Shown here piece after piece: positions 56,964 through 64,000 of a stretch of 64,000 bases of DNA. Within the stretch, counting starts at the first letter, position 1. Every line of letters starts with the position of its first letter. The stretch spans positions 1,612,001-1,676,000 of the forward strand of contig CP084613.1 of assembly GCA_025917655.1 (NCBI GenBank). The letters run 5' to 3'. Source of the stretch: Chlorella sorokiniana. Lineage: Eukaryota > Chlorophyta > Trebouxiophyceae > Chlorellales > Chlorellaceae. The notes under the pieces are model-generated. The model was given only the letters and a program-made list of their open reading frames with translations, was not told the origin of the DNA and made no database searches. The translations under genes were made by a program, and so were the position numbers.

Positions 56964-59940
56964 ATGACTTGTTGCTCTTCCGTGGGGCGGCAGGCTGCCT
57001 CCGTGCAGCCAGGCCTGCGACTAGCTGGGCGGGCGTTAGCGCCGCCCCCACCAAGGGCGGAGCCCGCCGTCTGGCTCGCGCAGCCAGCTTGGCGCCCCAG
57101 GCAGAACTACTGGAGCAGGATCCCCCTGCTGCATCGCCCAACGGCCGCCGATTGGGCACGCCACCACCTTCAGCAGCGGGCAGCAGTGGGCGCTCGCTGC
57201 CCAACGGCGCCGCCTCGGCGCCCAGCAGCCGCACCGCCCCCAGCGGCAGCCCGGCCCCGATCCTCCTGACAACGGCCTGATTGTGACCACTTTCCGCTGG
57301 CCCGCGGCGCTGGGTGGCAACCAGGTGGCAGTGTGCGGCTCCTTCAGCGAGTGGGAGCCGCTGGCGCTGCACCGGGCGGCTCCCGGAGGCGACTTTGTGC
57401 GGTCGGTGGCGCTGCCCCCTGGCCCCGCCTACTTCAAGTACCTGGTGGACGGGGAGTGGATCTGCTCGCCCTGCGAGCAGGTGGTGCAGAGCGGCAAGGG
57501 CTACAACAACCACAGGCGAGTAGTTTTACGGGACGCGGGGCCGGGCCTGGGGGCAACTGTTGCCATGTGCAGGCCACTGCAACCGCCTGCGCTCCGCTGC
57601 TCGGTGTCCAGGCATATGCGCCGTTCCCCCACCCCAACCCCCATGTCCTTTGCTTGTACGCAGGCTGATCCAGGCCACCGCCACCTTCACCTGGCGCTCC
57701 TCCGAGCTGGGCGGCTCCGACGTGCTGCTCACCGGCAGCTTCAACTCGTGGGCGGAGCTCCTGCCCCTGGCGCACAGCCCCTCCCGGGGCACCCACACGC
57801 TGCGCTGCTGCCTGCCCCAGAGCCGCTACCAGTTCCAGTTCTTTGTGGACGGCCAGTGGCTGCTGTGCCCCACGCTGCCCACCTCCCTCACCGACCAGGG
57901 CCGCCTCGTGAACAGGTGGGGGCTTCACACGCCGCGGCAGGCGCGCTCGCTGCAGCCCGCCGGCAGCCTGAGGCGGCATGCACGCTTGCGTGCCAGTGGC
58001 CTGTGGCGGCTTTGCCAGTGCCTGCTGCAGCAGCAGAAGCATGGACTTGGCTCACGTGTGGTTGGCTCACGCCCGCCCGCCCTCGCCCTGTGCTGCCGCG
58101 TAGCACCGATGTCGCCGCCCCCGGCCTTCCACATCCACTACGCCACCGGCTGGAAGGGCGCCACGCTGCACCACCGCTTTGCGTCGCTGCCGGGGGAGCC
58201 TGAGCAGGCGTGGCAGGCGACGCCGATGCACTCCACCGCCAGCCGCGCGCCCCTGGGCGGCAGCTGGCTCACCGTCACCGTGCCGGCGTCCCCGCTTCCG
58301 GCCCCACCCAAGGAGCCCGCCGCCAGCGTAGCGCCACCCAGCCCATACGCCAATGGCGGCCTCAACGGCAACGGCAATGGCCGCAACACCTCCGGGCTCA
58401 ACGGCAGCGCTGCAGCTGCCGCCGTGGGCCTCAACGGCAGCGCCATGGCCGCCCATGCCGCGTCGGCGGGCGAGGTGGCGGGCCTGCTGATGTGGGAGGG
58501 CGCGGCGGGGGCGCCCCACCCCTGGCTACCGCACCCTCGAATTCTTTGTGACCAGCAGCGACGGCAGCCGCGAGGACCGTCCCTTTGGAGGCGGCACCTA
58601 CCGCTGCCTGCACCCCGGCGGCTACAAGCTGCTGCGCGGCCAGCTGCGGCCCTTCCCCATGGCCACACAACCACCCATGATGCTGGTGCGCGCAGCATGC
58701 GCCAGGGGCCCAGCTGGCACTGGCCGCCACCTGTTCCTGCCCGCCTGCCCGATGCCGGCCTGCCGCGCCCGCCTGCCCACCCACCGCCTGCGCTGCCCCG
58801 CCTGCCTGCCTGCCTGCCCGCCTGCCCCCGGCGCAGGTGAGCGACCTGGACGGCACGATGGTGGGTGAGGGTGAGGAGGCGGACGCGTGCACCCGCGACT
58901 TTGCCGCCTACTGGGAGGACAACGCGGCGCTGGCGGGCGGCGTGCTGGTGTACAACACCGGCCGCTCGCTGGGCCAGTTCCAGGGGCTGCTGGAGTGGAA
59001 GGCGGGGGCGCTGCCGGTGCCCGACGTGCTCATCACGGCGGTGGGCACCAAGGTGTGGCGCCTGGACGCGGCGGGCGGCACGCGCGGCACCGCCACCGGC
59101 CTCGCCTGGCAGGAGGACCTGCAGTGGGCGCGCACCCTGGACGAGGGGTGGAGCCTGCCCAGCATGCGGCAGTGCGTGCAGCGGGTGCTGGACGCGCACC
59201 AGGGGGCCACCTCCTGGCTGGTGAGCCGCCGCTGCGCCTGCAGGCCTGCCGCCGCCGCCGCGCGCCGCCACCGGGTGGGGGCTGCGCCTGCGCCCCCTCA
59301 TCGCCGGCTCCAGCGGCATGCTGGCCCTCACCGGAGCCTCCTCCCCCTCCCCCACCGCTCCCGAGCGCAGGACGACGGCAGCGAGCACCCCCACCGCGTG
59401 TGCATCTCCAGCCGCGCCGACGTGACGCCGCGCGTGGTGGCTGCCCTGGAGCAGCGCGTGGCGGAGGCGGGGCTGCAGGCGCGCGTGATTGTGAGCGGCA
59501 CAGGCGACTGGCGGTACGTGGACGTCACGTCGGCGCGCGCCGGCAAGCTGGCCGCCCTCGAGTACGTGCGCCAGCTGTACGGCGTGTCGCAGCACCGCTG
59601 CGTGGCGGCGGGCGACTCGGGCAACGACACGCTCATGCTGGGGGCCGCAACCTGGCCATCGGTGGGCAGACGGGACGGGCCTGCGGGCGCGCAGCGCTGC
59701 CGTGCCTTGTGTGTATGCAGCTGGAACAGGCAGTGCAGGCTGACGCGGCGACTGGCCAGCCAGCGCTGTTCTGCCAACGCTGGGCCAGCTCCCCCCTCCC
59801 CCGGCACAGTTGTTGGCAACGCTCAGCCCGAGCTCGTGCAGTGGGTGCTGGAGCAGCCGCAGGAGGAGCGGCTGGTGGTGACCGACGCTCCCATGGCCCG
59901 TGGCATACTGGAGGGACTCGCCCGCCACGGCCTGTACTGA
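56964..59940 (+). CDS. Starch-binding/sucrose-phosphatase fusion protein
   Basis: HAD-type sucrose-6-phosphate phosphatase domain behind three carbohydrate-binding modules. N-terminus MTCCSSVGRQAASVQPGLRL plus Ala/Pro/Arg-rich sequence suggests plastid targeting. Module 1 (about 57285-57520, CBM48/AMPK-type): VAVCGSFSEWEPLALHRAAP, FVRSVALPPGPAYFKYLVDG then EWICSP. Module 2 (57664-57915): ATFTWRSSELGGSDVLLTGS, FNSWAELLPLAHSPSRGTHT, YQFQFFVDGQWLLCP. Module 3 (58108-58620, CBM25/53-like): FHIHYATGWKGATLHHRFAS, GSWLTVTVP, FFVTSSDGSREDRPFGGGTY. Phosphatase (58838-59940): VSDLDGTMVG (DxDGT), VLVYNTGRSLGQFQGLLEWK, DVLITAVGTKVWRLD, VTSARAGKLAALEYVRQLYG, VAAGDSGND and NAQPELVQWVLEQPQEERLV. The usual SPP C-terminal domain is missing. 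Small frame slips occur at G/C runs. Confidence 0.86.
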
Positions 59941-60648
59941 GGCGCGTGCTGCCGGCATGGCCGCCGCGCCTCCCTTGCTTTTGAGTCGCAGCGTTGAGGG
60001 CTCCTTGCGCCGCCAGTCTGCCTCTTCTGCTTTCTTGTACCATCAGTGTCTGTCCGCCGGTGCGCGACGCTTCAGCGCCTGATCCGTCATCCCGCCTCTT
60101 CAAACACACTCTTTGCCTTGCTGCCTTCCCACCACCTGAACTTAAGAACAACAAGAATGAACGCCCGTCTTTTGCCATCGTATTGATTTGTTGCCGCTTT
60201 CCTGTATGAGCTGTGCGCTCACCGCACTGTTTTTGGTGACTGTCTTACTTCCTACGGAACTGAAGCCCTGCCCCCGCCGTAGCATCCCGTGTACGTCCGG
60301 CCCACCTCTGATCCAACCATGTCGCCGTGTATACACCTGCAGCCAAGCGTTCCCCCTTCCCAATGTCGCATCCCTCCAGTCCCCGTCCTCTGTTTGCGGC
60401 ATAGTGTCCCAGCTCTCTGTAGCGTGCGATGCGTTCCGCGGGTCGTGCATGCTGGCTACATGCAGAGCGGTGCATGGTAGGAGGTCAAGCAGAGAGGGTT
60501 GAGTATGTAGTATGTATGGGTGGGGGAGGGTGTCTTTATAGGCTGGCACACGTGTCCAAACAGGAAGGCCGTCGCGTCACGCGGGTCAGCGCGCGGCGCG
60601 GGCATGCGCCCCCAAGGGGATGCTTGGGCAGGGCGGGGCCCCACCCCT
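59941..60648. other. Convergent 3' region, SPP fusion / dienelactone hydrolase
   Basis: 708 bp, noticeably T-richer than the exons at 60000-60240. It holds two 3' untranslated regions. No small gene and no clear TGTAA. Confidence 0.45.
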
Positions 60649-62053
60649 TCAGGCCTTCAGGTTGGCCTGGAAGAAGGCGAGGACGCGCTGCCAGGCCTGG
60701 TCCTGCGCCTCCGCGGGCGGCTCCGGGAAGCCCATGTGCGCACGCTTGGCCTTGCCCTCCTCGCCTGTGTTGAGGAAGCCGTGCCCCGCTTGCTCGTAGA
60801 TGAACAGCTCCGCCTTGCCGCCCGCCGCATTCACCTTGTCGGCAAACGCGCTGGCGGTCTGCAAGACAGGGGCGCAAAACGAAAGGGCAGTGGCGGGAGG
60901 TTGGACACGGCCGCCAGCAGTGCTGGGGTCCAGCACAAGCTGGGATGACGTGCAGCATCAGAGGGATGAACAAGGCGGCCACAGAAGCTGCACCCGGGTC
61001 CATCCCTGCCTTGCCCACCTCCGGGTCCGAAAAGCCCTTGAACTCGTCCAGCTGCCCAAAGTGCATCTGCACCGGCACCTTGACGTTCTCAGGCTGGCAC
61101 AGCTCGGCCTGCGACAGTGCTGGGGCGGCGTCAGCTGAAGAAATGCCCAACAGGACTCCCAGACCAGATGGCAGAAGCGTCACAGGAGGGCTCGCCACCG
61201 CCCGTCGCACTCGGGCACGCCCGCTGCCTGCGCTTTGCTCACCGCGGGGATGCCGTAGAAGGGCGCCACGCAGTCCACACCCGCCAGCTGGGCGGCAGCC
61301 AGGAGAGGGCGCCGCCCATGCAGAAGCCGATGGCGCCCACCTGCCGGGCAGCAGGGCCGTGGTGCGGGCAATCAAGCCGCGGGCAGGCAGCCGCCAGCGT
61401 GCAGGAGCGCAGGGCATGAGCTGCAGGTCGTCTTGCAGCGGCACCAGCAGCCTGTGGCAGGTCGCAGGGTGGCATGCCCTAGCCGTGGGCAGACCAGGCC
61501 CACCTTGCTGGCTCCATCGGCGCGCAGGAAGTCCACCGCCTGCTTGATCTCGTCCACCGCCTGCACCCAGTCCAGCTTGCTCATCAGGTGGCTCGCCTCC
61601 TCCTTGTCCACGCCAACCTTGCCCTTGTAGATGTCGGGGATGAGGCAGCTGCAGCAGCAAGGGGGCGGCTTGGGCTGAGGACGCCCACAGGCAGACAGCG
61701 CCAGGCGGCTTCCGCGCAATGGATGTGCAGGAAGGCGTGGCTGGGTGGCAGGCGTTGAGTGGGTGCATAAGCAGGCCGCGCTAGGCGCGCAGGAAGGCAG
61801 CGTCACGGGGCCGCAGCAGCTGACGCGCGGTGCGTCATGGCGAGGTCAGGTTCCTGTCAACCGCGGGCAGGCAGCGGCCAGCCACCCACCGGTAGCCCTG
61901 CTGGCTGAGCTTCACGGCATGTTCAACCACGGTGGGCACAATGCCCCACCACTCCTGGATCACGATGACCGCGGGGTCCTTGACGCTGCCGCACACATAG
62001 CCCGGCACGCCATTGCCAAACGTCACCCTCTCTACGCCATGCAGGGTCGCCAT
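60649..62053 (-). CDS. Dienelactone hydrolase family protein
   Basis: Alpha/beta hydrolase of the dienelactone hydrolase/carboxymethylenebutenolidase family. Segments: MATLHGVERVTFGNGVPGYV, AVIVIQEWWGIVPTVVEHAV (active-site Glu in QEWWG), CLIPDIYKGKVGVDKEEASH, LDWVQAVDEIKQAVDFLRAD, VGAIGFCMGGALS (nucleophile Cys in GFCMGG), LAGVDCVAPFYGIP, PVQMHFGQLDEFKGFSDPEV (Asp), TASAFADKVNAAGGKAELFI and YEQAGHGFLNTGEEGKAKRA (His). It ends QDQAWQRVLAFFQANLKA. A Cys-Asp-His triad is thus present. The frame slips once after GFCMGGALS near a short homopolymer. The natural substrate is not predictable from sequence. Start ATG 62051-62053; an upstream targeting exon cannot be excluded. Confidence 0.9.
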
Positions 62054-63026
62054 GGCTCTCGCTGCGCTCCGGTAGGCAAGGAAGCAGGGGTGAAATGGTG
62101 ATACTCAATGCTGAGCGCGACAGAGGAAGAATGCATGGCAGGAACTCCAGCAGGCAGCAGGCAAGTGGAAAAAACACCATGGGCGGGTGCACAGGGCAGC
62201 CACGTGAGGAGCCACCACTGTTTCGCCGCGGTAAGTAGCCATGGGCCAAGAGACACGTGCAACATGCTGATGCGGTGTTTTCAGCAAAGCAACTCGCAGC
62301 AATGCGCCACTCACCCTCAAAGAATGTTGGGATGGCGGACCTGGTCTGCAAAGTCTGGACGGAAAGCACCAAAATGCCTGTAGAGTTGATCTTTAGAGTT
62401 GGTGGCGTGAGGGAGACATTTATGGCATCCCTACGGCATTTCGCCCGCCCCTAAACTGGCGCCCAGCTGGCAGCCCCGTTGCGTGAACTTGTTCGGCTGT
62501 TTGATCCGATCCTGCGCCTTTGAGAACTTTGTCGAAGGTTTTCATCGCCAAGTCTGGCATTGCATGGAAGCGGCTGAGGGCGCCATGGCTTCTGTTTCTG
62601 GTTGAGGGCGCCATGGCTTTTGTTTCTGGAAAGGACGCCAAACGGTACGAGGAGGCTTAGAAAGGCAGTGTCATCCCCGCACTGCTCCCACAGGATGGCC
62701 ACCTGTGCATCGTGGTTAAAGTGGGGCCAGCACACAACCGCACCGCCGACGCTCCGTTGCAAGCAGCTTAGGGCGCATGGCAGGCTGCAGTGCCCCATAT
62801 GGCCATCATAGCCCCTAAACTACGCAGACATCCACAGCCATGAAGGGAGGGTGGCGTCCTCCTGTGCAAGCCCCGCGCACGGGGCATCGGACGGCCGTGC
62901 AATGCCACATCACTCCTGCTGCTGAGCGGCGGCAGACAGCCTGGCGGGCGAGTAGAGGCTTGCATGAATTCGAAAGCATTTGTCATTATCCTTCCCATGT
63001 ATCTCCCCTGTTCAAGCTTGTAGACT
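62054..63026. promoter_or_regulatory. Long divergent spacer, dienelactone hydrolase / THUMPD1
   Basis: 973 bp between opposite starts, the longest gene-free stretch. It may include an untranslated or targeting exon of the hydrolase near 62100-62370, but no splice pattern is convincing. It contains the 28-bp tandem duplication at 62575-62630. Confidence 0.4.
62575..62630. repeat. 28-bp tandem duplication
   Basis: Two adjacent 28-bp units beginning TGAGGGCGCCATGGCTT, differing at two positions. Confidence 0.85.
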
Positions 63027-64000
63027 ATGAGCGGCAAGCGAGGCAGGCAGGATGGGGGCGGCGGCAAGCCCAACAAGAAGCGCTACGTGAACAAGGCAGT
63101 AAGTGCCTCCAAGGAATGGTGTCGCAGCGCCCGGCAGCTCAAGGTGCTGACTGCGTGCCTGCAGGCTGTCGTCAGCTCGAAGGGCGCCATACCCCCTAAC
63201 TCACAAGGCATTTTGATCAGCTGCACAAATTCGAAGGAGCAGCAAGCCGGGAGGGAGGCGATCGCTCTTTTCACCGAGGTGACCGGTTGGCGTCACAGCC
63301 CTGTGGCACCATTCGGTTTTGCTGCACCGTTGCAGTCCTGCGACGCACGCTCCCGCACATCTTGCCCTGCAGAGTTATGAGCAGCTGGGCGGCACATGGA
63401 CGCAGCAGGCAGCGCCGGCAGCGAGCGACGACGTGCCCACCGACTTTGCCGCTGCGCTAGCCAGCGAGGTTGCGGAGTTGAGGGAGCGGTCACGGCAGCC
63501 CTTTTACTACCACCACCTGGGCCTGCACTCGGTCGTCTACGTGGAGTGCAAGGACGCGGAGGGCCCGTCGCCGGCTGCCCTGGTGGCGCATGCATGCGAG
63601 CGCGTGGCCGCTGCGCAGCAGGTCCAAACGCGCCACTGCTCGCGCTTCTACCCTGTGGAGCACACCTGCTACGCCTCGCTGGACAAGGTGCAGGAGCTGG
63701 CCGAGCATGTGGTGGCACAGCACTTCCCCGCAGATGCGGAGCAGGGCGTTGAGGTGGGTGGGTGATGGGGGGAGGGGGGGCCTGCGGGGGTGTGCCGCCA
63801 GCCGGCAGCCTGTGATCAAGCTGCGACGCGCGCTGCTGCCCAACTTGGCTGCCTCTCCCGACTCCCACCCTTGTTGCTTCCAGTTTGCGGTGATGTATGA
63901 CGCGCGTGCCGCGCCCCCTGGATCGCATGGAGGTCATCAACGCCTTCGCCACGCGCGTGCCGGTGGGGGCGCTGTCAGGCGCAGCGGCAGCATTGAGTGC
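63027..64000 (+). CDS. TAN1: THUMP-domain tRNA acetylation adaptor (THUMPD1/TAN1), 5' part
   Basis: Homolog of yeast Tan1/human THUMPD1, which binds tRNA and helps the NAT10/Kre33 enzyme make N4-acetylcytidine-12 in tRNA-Ser and tRNA-Leu. Exon 1: MSGKRGRQDGGGGKPNKKRY then VNKAVSASKEW, IPPNSQGILISCTNSKEQQA and GREAIALFTE. Next exon: SYEQLGGTWTQQ, DVPTDFAAALASEVAELRER, FYYHHLGLHSVVYVECKDAE, CSRFYPVEHTCYASLDKVQE. Next: FAVMYDARAAP, then in the neighbouring frame LDRMEVINAFATRVPVGALS. PVEHTCYAS and the FAVMYDAR strand are THUMP landmarks. The frame shift at the C5 run near 63913 looks technical. The gene runs off the window before the end of the THUMP domain. Confidence 0.85.

Noticed and set aside
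58138-59958. 606-residue open frame on the minus strand opposite the SPP fusion
   Set aside because: Shadow frame; the plus strand carries conserved CBM and HAD motifs through the same interval.

Overview
This is nuclear DNA from a green alga, most likely a Chlorella-like trebouxiophyte. The clues are very high GC, about one gene per 2.4 kb, many short introns that are G-rich at the donor and C/CA-rich at the acceptor, and TGTAA poly(A) signals behind several genes. The gene set is also plant/algal: HD2-type chromatin protein, plant-type AP-4 sigma, plastid MCAT and SPPA, a twin-arginine-targeted alpha carbonic anhydrase, and starch-binding modules. TAA, TAG and TGA all serve as stops (standard code). 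I found no transposon, virus-like element, rRNA, tRNA or CRISPR array.

Layout. 0.8-16.3 kb: HD2-type nucleoplasmin-like protein (-), AP-4 sigma (+), VFL3/CCDC61 basal-body protein (-), HDDC2 (-), a large unrecognised helical protein (+), TRAX (+), mitochondrial uL13 (-) and eIF6 (+). 16.7-29.6 kb: plastid membrane protein with an EExxxR motif (-), Sed5/SYP31 Golgi SNARE (-), CNOT9 (+), MCAT (-), SPPA (-). 30.2-46.3 kb: divergent SMC ATPase (+), two tandem alpha/beta hydrolases (-), lumenal-type alpha carbonic anhydrase (+), acireductone dioxygenase (+), three tandem secreted Kazal-like Cys-rich proteins (+). 46.3-64 kb: plastid-type B12-binding-like radical SAM protein (-), DNA polymerase kappa (-), DUF924 protein (-), a starch-binding/sucrose-phosphatase fusion (+), dienelactone hydrolase family protein (-), and the 5' part of THUMPD1/TAN1 (+).

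The genes are mostly housekeeping and are not a single functional cluster. Local logic is limited to divergent pairs sharing short spacers (uL13m/eIF6 over 240 bp, SPPA/SMC over 710 bp) and two tandem families (hydrolases, Kazal-like). The most unusual items are the two-CBM48 + CBM25/53-like + sucrose-phosphatase fusion, an SMC protein with a histidine H-loop unlike eukaryotic SMC1-4, and a 131-bp near-identical tract between the otherwise diverged hydrolase paralogs.

Data quality. At least ten clearly conserved genes lose frame for a moment at a short homopolymer, and in most of them adding one base restores a family-typical protein (eIF6 then has exactly 245 residues). I read these as homopolymer under-calls in the assembly and treat the genes as intact. 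Gene ends are given for the family-consistent reading; exon junctions marked approximate were inferred by eye.
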